A stretch of DNA of 64,000 nt, from the NCBI GenBank assembly GCA_023436615.1, contig JAEZIO010000001.1:13648-77647 (forward strand), given 5' to 3'. The position numbers and the translations under genes were made by a program. The notes under the pieces are model-generated. The model worked only from the letters and a program-made list of their open reading frames with translations. It was not told the DNA's origin and did not search any database. The first letter of the stretch is position 1, and each line of letters starts with the position of its first letter. The DNA comes from Pseudomonadota bacterium (lineage in GTDB: Bacteria; Pseudomonadota; Alphaproteobacteria; Sphingomonadales; Sphingomonadaceae). This document shows, one piece after another, positions 1-8,101 of this stretch.

Positions 1-331
1 CGCGCTCAAGACCGCCGAAGGCACCGCGCGTTTCGTCACCGATTTGCTCCGCCGCGCCTTCAAGAGCTCGCTGCGCTCGAAGGCCGGGTTTGCTCTGTCG
101 AAGCCGGCGCTCAACCTGCTCAAGGTCCACCTCGATCCCAACAATCACAACGGCGCGGTCTTCCTCGGGCTCAATGGCCTGGTCGTGAAGAGCCACGGCA
201 GCGCCAACCCGAAGGGCGTGGCCAACGCCATCAAGGTGGCCGCGCGCATGATCAGCAACGACATCACGCGAAGGATCGGCGACGACCTCGACGACTTCCG
301 CGCCCATGCGTTCAACCACGAGGCAGCATGA
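1..331 (+). CDS. plsX: Phosphate acyltransferase PlsX, C-terminal part
   Basis: This is the last 109 or so codons of a gene that begins before the window; reading in the frame of base 2 gives uninterrupted protein to the TGA at 329-331. PlsX makes acyl-phosphate from acyl-ACP for phospholipid synthesis at the membrane. The tail (FVTDLLRRAF, GLNGLVVKSHG, then ANAIKVAARM) is the conserved PlsX C-terminus. The identification is strengthened by fabH directly downstream, a standard plsX-fabH pairing. Its stop overlaps the fabH start as ATGA, so the two are probably translationally coupled. Confidence 0.93.
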   Translation, partial: ALKTAEGTARFVTDLLRRAFKSSLRSKAGFALSKPALNLLKVHLDPNNHNGAVFLGLNGLVVKSHGSANPKGVANAIKVAARMISNDITRRIGDDLDDFRAHAFNHEAA

Positions 332-1290
332 TGCCGTTGCGCTCCGTGATCGCAGGCACTGGCTCGGCGCTTCCCAAGCGCCGTCTCGACAATGCGGAGC
401 TTGCAGAGACGGTCGACACGTCGGACGCGTGGATTGTCGAACGGACCGGCATTCGCACGCGCCACATCGCCGGCGAAGGCGAGACCACCGCGACGCTCGC
501 GCGTGACGCCGCCCTGCGCGCGCTTGCGGAAGCTGAAATCGAACCGGGAGACGTCGACCTCATCGTTCTGGCGACGGCGACTCCCGACCAGACCTTCCCG
601 TCGTCGGCGACGAAGGTCCAGGCGATGCTGGGAATCGACGACTGCATCGCGTTCGACGTCCACGCCGTGTGCACGGGCTTTCTCTATGCGCTGAGCGTCG
701 CCGACTCGATGATCCGCGCTGGCACGGCCACCACCGCCCTCGTCATCGGCGCAGAGACGTTCAGCCGGATCCTCGACTGGGAAGACCGCGCGACCTGCGT
801 GCTCTTCGGCGACGGCGCCGGAGCGCTCGTGCTCCGGGCCGAAGACGGTGAGCGCGGCATCCTCGCCACGCGGCTCCATGCGGACGGCCGCCACAACGAT
901 CTCCTGTTCGTTGACGGCGGGCCCTCGACCACGGGCACGGTCGGCAAGCTGCGGATGAAGGGCCGCGAGGTGTTCCGGCACGCGGTCGTCAATCTCGCTG
1001 AGGTCCTGAACGAGGTCCTTTCGGCGGCGGGCCTGCAGTCGAGCGACGTCGATTGGGTCGTCCCGCACCAGGCGAACGCGCGGATTCTCGACGCTACGTC
1101 GAAGAAGCTGGGCCTTCCGCCGGAAAAGATCGTGGTCACCGTCGACCGCCATGCGAACACGTCGGCGGCGTCGGTCCCGCTTGCTCTCGATACCGCTGTT
1201 CGCGACGGGCGCATCCAGCGCGGGGACATTGTCGTCCTGGAAGCGATGGGCGGCGGCTTTACATGGGGCGCAGCAGCGCTCAAATACTGA
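328..1290 (+). CDS. fabH: 3-oxoacyl-ACP synthase III FabH
   Basis: FabH starts fatty acid synthesis by condensing acetyl-CoA with malonyl-ACP in the cytoplasm. The 320-aa product has normal family length. Visible catalytic residues are the cysteine in VHAVCTGFLY (about residue 115), the histidine in VPHQAN and the asparagine in HANTSAAS, the complete Cys-His-Asn triad. The start ATG at 328 overlaps the plsX stop; a second ATG follows at 331 and either could be used. It lies in a plsX-fabH-ihfA-merR run in one direction, an arrangement common in alphaproteobacteria. Confidence 0.96.
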   Translation: MMPLRSVIAGTGSALPKRRLDNAELAETVDTSDAWIVERTGIRTRHIAGEGETTATLARDAALRALAEAEIEPGDVDLIVLATATPDQTFPSSATKVQAMLGIDDCIAFDVHAVCTGFLYALSVADSMIRAGTATTALVIGAETFSRILDWEDRATCVLFGDGAGALVLRAEDGERGILATRLHADGRHNDLLFVDGGPSTTGTVGKLRMKGREVFRHAVVNLAEVLNEVLSAAGLQSSDVDWVVPHQANARILDATSKKLGLPPEKIVVTVDRHANTSAASVPLALDTAVRDGRIQRGDIVVLEAMGGGFTWGAAALKY

Positions 1291-1395
1291 AAAGACTTGA
1301 GAAATATCGGAAATGTCGAATTGCCGACAGGCGGCGTTTCCGTTACGGTGTGGAACCGGCACCACAAGCCGAACTAGGGGGCGGGAGAAATTTTC

Positions 1396-1725
1396 ATGGC
1401 CGATTTAGGAATCGCGCGCATAAACGGGGAGTCCGGACTGTCGGGCACTCTGACGCGCGCCGATCTGGCGGACGTCGTTCATCGCAATCTCGGCCTGTCT
1501 CGCGCCGAGTCGGCACAATTCGTGGAGCGCGTGCTGCACCACATGTGCCATGCGCTCGCCGAGGGGCAGAACGTGAAGATTTCGGGCTTCGGAAGCTTCA
1601 TCCTGCGCGACAAGGGCGAGCGCGTCGGCCGCAACCCGAAGACGGGGATCGAAGTGCCGATCGCGCCGCGGCGCGTGATGACCTTCCGCGCCAGCCAAAT
1701 CCTCCGTGACAGGATCGCCAAGTAG
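1396..1725 (+). CDS. ihfA: Integration host factor subunit alpha
   Basis: A 109-aa HU/IHF-fold DNA-bending protein. The sequence shows the family pattern LTRADLADVVHRNLGLSR near the N-terminus, KISGFGSFILRDK in the centre and the DNA-inserting arm RVGRNPKTG followed by IPIAPRR-like VPIAPRR. The alpha subunit is favoured over beta by length and by the position after plsX-fabH and before a MerR regulator, which is the usual ihfA site. A purine-rich GGGAG stretch precedes the ATG. It acts as a heterodimer with IhfB in nucleoid organisation and promoter architecture. Confidence 0.93.
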   Translation: MADLGIARINGESGLSGTLTRADLADVVHRNLGLSRAESAQFVERVLHHMCHALAEGQNVKISGFGSFILRDKGERVGRNPKTGIEVPIAPRRVMTFRASQILRDRIAK

Positions 1726-1727
1726 AA

Positions 1728-2147
1728 GTGGCGGTGGCGACCGGCGAGAAGGCTCCGGGCGCGTTCAAGACGATCGGTGAGTTGTCGGCGGAGCTGGGCG
1801 TTGCCCAGCACATCCTCCGCTATTGGGAAACGCGCTTCCCCCAATTGCGGCCGCTGCAGCGCGCCGGCAATCGCCGCTATTACCGCGCCGACGATGTCGA
1901 GCTTGCGCGCCGGATCAACCGCCTGCTGAACGAGGAAGGCTATACCGTTCGCGGAGTGCAGAAGGTGCTTCGGCAGCGGGACATGCCGCCCGAAAACCCA
2001 GCCGAGGCCGGGATAGAGTATATCGATCGTCCGCCCGAGCCCGGCCTGCAGCCGGACGCGCGCCCGGCCGAAGCCCCGCGACCGTCACTCGATGTCGAAC
2101 GGCTGATCGAGATTCGCGACCGCCTCGCTTCCGCCCTCTACGATTGA
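1728..2147 (+). CDS. MerR family transcriptional regulator
   Basis: A 139-aa regulator starting at GTG, two bases after the ihfA stop, so it is probably cotranscribed. The N-terminal 75 residues form a MerR winged helix: FKTIGELSAELGVAQHILRYWETRF, then QRAGNRRYYRADDVELARRI. The C-terminal half is proline-rich and variable, with no cysteines for metal sensing and no obvious ligand domain. Its last 63 bases overlap in antisense the 3-prime end of the converging helicase gene. The target genes cannot be told from sequence. This ihfA-linked MerR protein is widespread in alphaproteobacteria. Confidence 0.88.
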   Translation: MAVATGEKAPGAFKTIGELSAELGVAQHILRYWETRFPQLRPLQRAGNRRYYRADDVELARRINRLLNEEGYTVRGVQKVLRQRDMPPENPAEAGIEYIDRPPEPGLQPDARPAEAPRPSLDVERLIEIRDRLASALYD

Positions 2148-4835
2148 ATTCGCCACCGGCGACCAGCCGGTGAGGCGCGCCCTCACTCGCTCCACTGCCA
2201 GGTCCAGCGGTACGCGGCTCACAGTCACGCCAGGCGGAAACGCGCGCAGCAGCCGCGACGGCATTGCCGCGGACAGGATGACGAAGATCCCGCGGTCGCC
2301 CTCGCGCCGAATGAGCCGCCCGAAGGCCTGGGCGAGGCGCGCGCCCACGACCCTGTCGTCATAGGCGCTGCCGCCGCTCGCCATCCGCCGCGCTGCGTGA
2401 AGCACGGTCGGCCGCGGCCAGGGCACCCGCTCCATCACCACCAGCCTCAGGGATTCGCCGGGAACGTCCACTCCGTCGCGAAGCGCATCGGTTCCCAGAA
2501 GCGAAGCGCGCGGGTCGTCGCGGAAGATGTCGACGAGCGTGCCGGCGTCGATCGGGTCGACATGCTGCGCCAGCAGCGGCAGTCCCGCGCGGGCAAGCCG
2601 GTCCGCGATCCGCGCGTGCACCGCCTTTAAGCGCTGGATCGCGGTGAAAAGCCCGAGCGTACCGCCTTCGGCAGCCTCGATCAGCCGCGCATAACCCCCG
2701 GCGAGCGCGGCCAGGTCTCCCTGCTTGATGTCCGTGACCACCAGCACTTCCGACGCCGCCGCATAATCGAAGGGGCTGTGCGCTTCGAAATGATCGACCG
2801 TGCAATCGAGATGCGCGGCGCCGGTCCGCTCGTCCGCCGTTTCCCAGCCGTCCCCGCCGCGAAGCGTCGCCGATGTGACCAGCACGCCGTCGGCGGGCTT
2901 CAGCACCACCTCGGCGAGCGGACGCGTCGGATCGAGCCAGCGGCGGTTGATGGCGATGTCATATTCGCGGCCGTCGATCCGCTCCACCGCCAGCCAGTCG
3001 ACGAAGTCCGGGTCGGCCGGACCGCCGATTCGCGCGAGCAGCGCGCCCCATGCCGCCAGCGTCTCCCGCCGCCAGCCGAGCCCGTTGATCGCGCCTTCGA
3101 CGCGCGCTCGCGCGGCGGAGTCGAGCCAGTCGGGCGCATCCTCGAGCACTGCCTCGAGCCTGCGCGACAGCACCGCAAGCGGCTTCTGGAGCGCTTCGAG
3201 CGCCTCCAGCGCGGCCGCCGCTTTGCCCACCAGCGCGCCGTCCGGCTCGGCAAGCTCGGTCTCCAGCCCATAGCCGGCATCCTGCGCCCTCGCCCGGGCG
3301 TAAACCGTGCCGCGCACCTCGGCGAGCAGCGCCTCGAAGGCTCCGAACGGCGCACCCTCCGCGATGCGGGCCAACCAGCCGTCCGACGGGAAAGCGCGCG
3401 CCGCCTCGATCGCCTGCTCGAGCGCCCTCCCGCCCTCCTCGTCGTAGGAAGCGACGTCCATCAGCCGCGCGGCGAGCCCGCGCCGCCGGCCGCGCGAACG
3501 GCCTTCCGGGCCGACGATCCACCGGCGCATCTCGATCGCTTCCTGTCCGCCAAGGGCGACCGCGAAGGTCGAATCGGCCGCGTCGAACAGGTGATGGCCC
3601 TCGTCGAATACGATCTGCCGCGGCGCGATCTCGCGCGACCGCGCGGCGTTGATCATCACCAGCGCGTGGTTGGCGATGACCAGGTCCGCCTCCCGACCCG
3701 CCCGCTCCGCGCGCTCGATGAAGCAGCGCCGGTAATGCGGGCAGCCGCCGTAGACGCATTCGCCGCGTCGGTCGGTTAGCGCGGTCGACCCCGCGCGGCG
3801 GAACAGGCTTGGCAGCCATCCCGGCAGGTCGCCGCCGACCATGTCCCCGTCCTTGCTGTAAGCGGCCCAGCGGCCCACCAGTTGCGCAAGCACGGCCGGC
3901 CTGCCGGAAAAGCCGCCCTGCAGCGCGTCCTCGAGGTTGAGCAGGCACAGGTAATTCTCGCGCCCCTTGCGGATCACGACCCGTTTCGCCCGCTGCCTGG
4001 GGTCGGCGAATAGCCGCGGCCCTTCGGAGTCGAGCTGGCGCTGCAATGCCTTGGTGAAGGTCGAGACCCAGACGGTCCCGCCCGACCGCTCGGCCCACAA
4101 TGTCGCCGGCGCAAGATAGGCGAGCGTCTTGCCTATGCCCGTGCCCGCTTCCGCCAGCAGCATGTTCGGCCCGTCGCGCGACTTGCGCGGCGCGAACACC
4201 GTCGCGGCCGAAACCGCCATCGCTCGCTGGCCCTCGCGCGGCTCGGCCGCTTCGCCCGTCAGCTCGCCGAGCTTGCCTTGCGCGTCCTCGGCGCCGACGC
4301 GGGTCGCGAGCGGCGGCGGCCGTTCTCCGGCCTCCTCCCAGACGGGCAGGCGAGAGAAGAGCATGCGCTCGCCGCGCTCGGGGCGCTGAAGCCGCGATCC
4401 GACCAATGGCGCCCAGCCCCAGCCGAGCCGGTGCAGGCTCGCGTTGACGGTCCATGCGCCTTCGCGCTCCGGCCAGTCGGGGTCCGCCAGCCGTTCGAGC
4501 AGGGCCGCCGCAATCCGCGGCAAGGCACGCGCCGCTTCCGAATCCGTTGCCGGCGGCTCCAGCGCGACGGCGCGGCTCAGGCCCGCCGGCGTCGGCACGG
4601 CGAAGCGCGCCGGATGCACGAACGCGAACAGCTCGAGGAGGTCGAGCCCCGACAGCTCCGCATAGCCGAGCCGCTGCCCGACCAGCGGCGCGTTGAGGAT
4701 GATGTGCGGAGTCTCCGCCGCGCGGGCGATCGCTTCGCCCCTGGTCGCTTCGCGCACGGGACAGTCCCGTGGGCCCGACGGATCGGCGATCCAGATTCCG
4801 GCGTGGGTCGCATGGAGAGAAGGCAGCGGAAGCAC
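2085..4835 (-). CDS. DinG-like ATP-dependent DNA helicase
   Basis: A superfamily 2, XPD/DinG-type helicase of about 916 aa. Visible motifs are Walker A in AEAGTGIGKTLAYLAP, motif Ia VSTFTKALQRQL, Walker B as FDEGHHLF (DEGH in place of DEAH), and C-terminal motifs VTSATL and FGRLIRREGDRG. Four cysteines between Walker A and B (CLLN, GECVYGGCPHYRRC) fit the iron-sulfur cluster of the family. Only TTG (4877) or GTG (4835) starts are available; GTG 4835 was chosen because homologues begin near LPLPSLHATHAG. The role is probably repair of R-loops or stalled forks. It ends inside the merR gene on the other strand. Confidence 0.88.
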   Translation of the reverse strand: MLPLPSLHATHAGIWIADPSGPRDCPVREATRGEAIARAAETPHIILNAPLVGQRLGYAELSGLDLLELFAFVHPARFAVPTPAGLSRAVALEPPATDSEAARALPRIAAALLERLADPDWPEREGAWTVNASLHRLGWGWAPLVGSRLQRPERGERMLFSRLPVWEEAGERPPPLATRVGAEDAQGKLGELTGEAAEPREGQRAMAVSAATVFAPRKSRDGPNMLLAEAGTGIGKTLAYLAPATLWAERSGGTVWVSTFTKALQRQLDSEGPRLFADPRQRAKRVVIRKGRENYLCLLNLEDALQGGFSGRPAVLAQLVGRWAAYSKDGDMVGGDLPGWLPSLFRRAGSTALTDRRGECVYGGCPHYRRCFIERAERAGREADLVIANHALVMINAARSREIAPRQIVFDEGHHLFDAADSTFAVALGGQEAIEMRRWIVGPEGRSRGRRRGLAARLMDVASYDEEGGRALEQAIEAARAFPSDGWLARIAEGAPFGAFEALLAEVRGTVYARARAQDAGYGLETELAEPDGALVGKAAAALEALEALQKPLAVLSRRLEAVLEDAPDWLDSAARARVEGAINGLGWRRETLAAWGALLARIGGPADPDFVDWLAVERIDGREYDIAINRRWLDPTRPLAEVVLKPADGVLVTSATLRGGDGWETADERTGAAHLDCTVDHFEAHSPFDYAAASEVLVVTDIKQGDLAALAGGYARLIEAAEGGTLGLFTAIQRLKAVHARIADRLARAGLPLLAQHVDPIDAGTLVDIFRDDPRASLLGTDALRDGVDVPGESLRLVVMERVPWPRPTVLHAARRMASGGSAYDDRVVGARLAQAFGRLIRREGDRGIFVILSAAMPSRLLRAFPPGVTVSRVPLDLAVERVRARLTGWSPVANSIVEGGSEAVANLDQPFDIE

Positions 4836-4944
4836 GATGAGGTCTTGTACGCTTTTTGTTCCGGTGGGCCAGCCCAATCGGGGCCCAGCGGCTTTGTCTC
4901 GCCGGCGACTGCCCTTAGACAGCGCGCTCGGACAGGGGCTGCCA

Positions 4945-6477
4945 ATGAATGATCGCTCTCACGGCTACGACATTTCCGTCGGCTACAGCTACAATTTCCA
5001 CCGGGAGATGGCCCCCGACTGGATGGACTTTTGCGTCGGCGCAAACGGGTTCGAAGCGCCGCGGCGGGGCAGCGATTACCGCTACCTGGACCTCGGTTGC
5101 GGGCAGGGCTTCGGCCTATGCCTGCTGGCGGCGGCGAACCCCGAAGCCGAGTTCGTTGGCATAGATTTCCAGGACGACCACATCGCGCATGCCCGATCCC
5201 TGGCGGAGGCCGCGGCCCTCACGAATGTGCGCTTTGTCCAGGCCGATTTCATCGAGCTTGCGAAGGCGTGGCCCGACAAGCTGGGGACGTTCGATTATGT
5301 TGGGCTCCAGGGCATATTGAGCTGGATCTCGGCCGATCTCAGGGCCGCCGTCATGCAATGCGTCGCCCACGCAACGCGGCAAGGCAGCCTGGTCTACTTC
5401 GGCTACAACACGCAGCCCGGGTCGCTCAGCGCGACGCCGTTCCAGCACATGGCCCACCTCATCAAGGAGAAATCGGGAAGCAGCTCGACCGATGCGCTCG
5501 CCCGCGCGATCGAGCTGTTCGATGGGCTGAAGAAAGCCAAAGCGCCGATCTTCCAGGTCCTGCCCGGCCTTGCCAGGCGGCTCGACTCGCTCGCCTCCGA
5601 ACCCGTCGGCTATCTGGTCCACGAATATCTCACCGAGCACTGGATCCCGCTGTGGCATTCCGAGGTCAGCCGTGAGGCCGCTGCGGCGGGATTGGCTTAT
5701 GTGGGCACGGCGACGGTCGCCCAGGCGCTGCTCCCCGACGCGATTGCCCCGGCGACGCGCGCGCTCATATTGCAGGAAGCGGACGGCGACCTTCGCCAGG
5801 ACCTGCAGGACCTGGTGCTGAACCAGCCGTTTCGCCGCGACATTTTCTACCGCGGCACGCCGCGAAAGACCGGCGGCGGCGGCGGACTCGATCCCGATGC
5901 ACGCTTGCACCTGCTGTCGCCCCCGCGACCGGGCGCGCCGGTCGTGTTCAAGTCGACGTTCGGAGACGTCACCGTCGACCATGCCGCCATCACCGACCTG
6001 GTCGAGAGGCTTTCCGCGGGGCCCGCACCGGTCTCCGAGCTGATGGCCCTGCGCAATCCGGCGCGGCAGGACACTCGCCGGATCCTGCTGCTGATGCTGC
6101 AGTCCGGAATCCTGATGGTCGGCGCGGCGGCCTCGGGTCCCACGGAGAAAGTCGAGCGCTTCAACGCTGCGGTTGCGCGCGCCGCAAGCGAAGGCGTGCC
6201 CTACAATCATGTCGCGGCGGCGGCGTTCGGCTCGGGCGTGCTGGTCAGCGAGATCGATCTGCTGCTCATCGATGCATGGCTCGCGCAACCGAAAGCGCCA
6301 GACAAAGACGCCCTGGCCGATCGTCTTCGTGAGAAGCTGACGCGGCTTGGCCGGTTGAACGCCGGAGGTTCGGCACCGCCGCCCGAAGCGGACCTGCGCC
6401 TGCAGCTTGGCCAGCGCGTGGGCCTGTTCCTCGATCGGCAGTTGCCGCACTGGCGCAGGCTCGGCGTGCTGCAATAA
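4945..6477 (+). CDS. Class I SAM-dependent methyltransferase with regulatory domain
   Basis: A 510-aa protein. Near residue 50 is the SAM-binding motif YLDLGCGQGFGLCLLAA, followed by the acidic loop VGIDFQDDHI and VRFVQADFIEL. After about residue 220 comes a long region matching the layout of the methyltransferase regulatory domain found in outer-membrane and S-layer associated methyltransferases, with no second catalytic motif. The ATG at 4945 opens the SPASM-free core (MNDRSHGYDISVGYSYNFHREM); the open frame extends upstream but that part lacks homology-like character. The substrate is unknown. It is a single gene between the divergent helicase and lysS, 46 bases before the latter. Confidence 0.85.
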   Translation: MNDRSHGYDISVGYSYNFHREMAPDWMDFCVGANGFEAPRRGSDYRYLDLGCGQGFGLCLLAAANPEAEFVGIDFQDDHIAHARSLAEAAALTNVRFVQADFIELAKAWPDKLGTFDYVGLQGILSWISADLRAAVMQCVAHATRQGSLVYFGYNTQPGSLSATPFQHMAHLIKEKSGSSSTDALARAIELFDGLKKAKAPIFQVLPGLARRLDSLASEPVGYLVHEYLTEHWIPLWHSEVSREAAAAGLAYVGTATVAQALLPDAIAPATRALILQEADGDLRQDLQDLVLNQPFRRDIFYRGTPRKTGGGGGLDPDARLHLLSPPRPGAPVVFKSTFGDVTVDHAAITDLVERLSAGPAPVSELMALRNPARQDTRRILLLMLQSGILMVGAAASGPTEKVERFNAAVARAASEGVPYNHVAAAAFGSGVLVSEIDLLLIDAWLAQPKAPDKDALADRLREKLTRLGRLNAGGSAPPPEADLRLQLGQRVGLFLDRQLPHWRRLGVLQ

Positions 6478-6523
6478 GCGGCGGGTGGCAGGCTGGGCCG
6501 CCGTTCGCTAGAGCCCGCCACTC

Positions 6524-8101
6524 ATGCAACAGCCGCAAGACATCCGCATTGCCGCGATGCAATCGAAGGCCTGGCCCTACGAGGAAGCGCGCAAGCTCCT
6601 GAAGCGCTGGCCCGACGGCAAGCCGGACGGCCAGCCTGTCATATTCGAGACCGGCTACGGCCCGTCCGGCCTGCCGCACATCGGCACCTGGAACGAAGTC
6701 GCCCGGACCAGCTTCGTCCGCCACGCCTATGAAGAGCTGACCGGCAATGCGACGCGGCTGATCGCGTTCAGCGACGACATGGACGGGCTACGCAAGGTCC
6801 CCGACAACCTGCCCAATGCCGAGCTTCTCCACGCCCACCTCGGCAAGCCGCTGACCCGAATCCCGGATCCGTTCGGAAGCCACGAAAGCTTCGCCCACCA
6901 CAACAATGCGATGCTTCGGGGCTTTCTCGACCGCTTCGGCTTCGACTACGAATTCCTGTCGGCGACCGAATGCTATGGCAGCGGACGGTTCGACGAGGTG
7001 ATCCGGCAGGTGCTTCGCAACTGGGACGGCGTCATGGGCGTCATGCTCCCGACGCTGCGCGAGGAGCGGCGCAAGACCTACTCTCCCATCCTCCCGATCT
7101 CCCCGACGACAGGAATCGTCCTTCAGGTGCCGGTCGAGGTCATCGATGCCGAGGCAGGGATGATCGCGTTCGAGGATGCTGGACAGCGCGTCGAGCAGTC
7201 GGCGCTCGGCGGCATGGCCAAGCTCCAGTGGAAGGTCGACTGGGCCGCGCGCTGGGTCGCTCTCGGAGTCGATTACGAAATGGCCGGCAAGGACCTCATC
7301 GACAGCGTGGTGCAGTCGGGCAGGATCGCGCGGATCCTCGGCGGCAGTCCGCCCGAGGGCTTCAACTACGAGATGTTCCTCGACGACAAGGGCGAGAAAA
7401 TCTCGAAGTCCAAGGGCAACGGGCTGAGCCTGGAGGAATGGCTGCGCTACGGGAGCGAGGAAAGCCTCGCTTTCTACATCTATCGCGAGCCGAAGAAGGC
7501 GAAGAGCCTGCACATGGGCGTCATCCCGCGCGCCGTCGACGAATATTGGCAGTTTCGCGAGCGATATCGGGAGCAGCCGATCGATCAGAAGCTCGGCAAC
7601 CCCGTTCACCACATCCACGCGGGCAAGGTTCCGGCAAAAACGCTGCCACTGACCTACGGGCTGCTGCTCAACCTCGTGAGCCTGCCCGGCTGCGGCAAGA
7701 AGGACACGGCGTGGAAGTTCGTCCAGCGCTACGCGCCCGGGACCTCGCCCGAGGCCGACCCCGAGCTCGACCAGCTCATCGAGCTCGCCGTCAATTACGC
7801 GGCCGATTTCGTCGAGCCGAACCTAACTCGCCGCGCCCCGACGGAAGAAGAAGCCGCGGCCCTGCGCGATCTCGATTCGCAGCTGGCGGCCCTGCCGGCC
7901 GATGCCGACGCAGAGACGATCCAGCATCTCGTGTTCGAGGTCGGCAAGCGGCATTACGGCAAGGAGCGGCTGCGCGACTGGTTCCAGGCGCTCTACGAAA
8001 CTTTGCTCGGCTCGTCGCAGGGACCGCGCATGGGCAGCTTCATCGCCCTTTACGGGATCGGCAACAGCCGCACGCTGATCGCCGAAGCGCTGGCTAGCTA
8101 G
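6524..8101 (+). CDS. lysS: Lysyl-tRNA synthetase, class I
   Basis: A 525-aa class I LysRS, the archaeal-type enzyme also used by many alphaproteobacteria. It shows the Rossmann signature PHIG within GLPHIGTWNE (residues 51-54) and the KMSKS-like loop EKISKSKGNG (about residues 290-297), plus a C-terminal alpha-helical cage domain. It attaches lysine to tRNA-Lys in the cytoplasm. No class II LysRS is in this window, so this may be the only one in the genome. Its stop sits beside the stop of the convergent DUF885 gene in the string CTAGCTAG. Confidence 0.95.
   Translation: MQQPQDIRIAAMQSKAWPYEEARKLLKRWPDGKPDGQPVIFETGYGPSGLPHIGTWNEVARTSFVRHAYEELTGNATRLIAFSDDMDGLRKVPDNLPNAELLHAHLGKPLTRIPDPFGSHESFAHHNNAMLRGFLDRFGFDYEFLSATECYGSGRFDEVIRQVLRNWDGVMGVMLPTLREERRKTYSPILPISPTTGIVLQVPVEVIDAEAGMIAFEDAGQRVEQSALGGMAKLQWKVDWAARWVALGVDYEMAGKDLIDSVVQSGRIARILGGSPPEGFNYEMFLDDKGEKISKSKGNGLSLEEWLRYGSEESLAFYIYREPKKAKSLHMGVIPRAVDEYWQFRERYREQPIDQKLGNPVHHIHAGKVPAKTLPLTYGLLLNLVSLPGCGKKDTAWKFVQRYAPGTSPEADPELDQLIELAVNYAADFVEPNLTRRAPTEEEAAALRDLDSQLAALPADADAETIQHLVFEVGKRHYGKERLRDWFQALYETLLGSSQGPRMGSFIALYGIGNSRTLIAEALAS

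Noticed and set aside
145..1365. 406-codon frame antisense to fabH
   Set aside because: Shadow of plsX and fabH, no recognisable domain.
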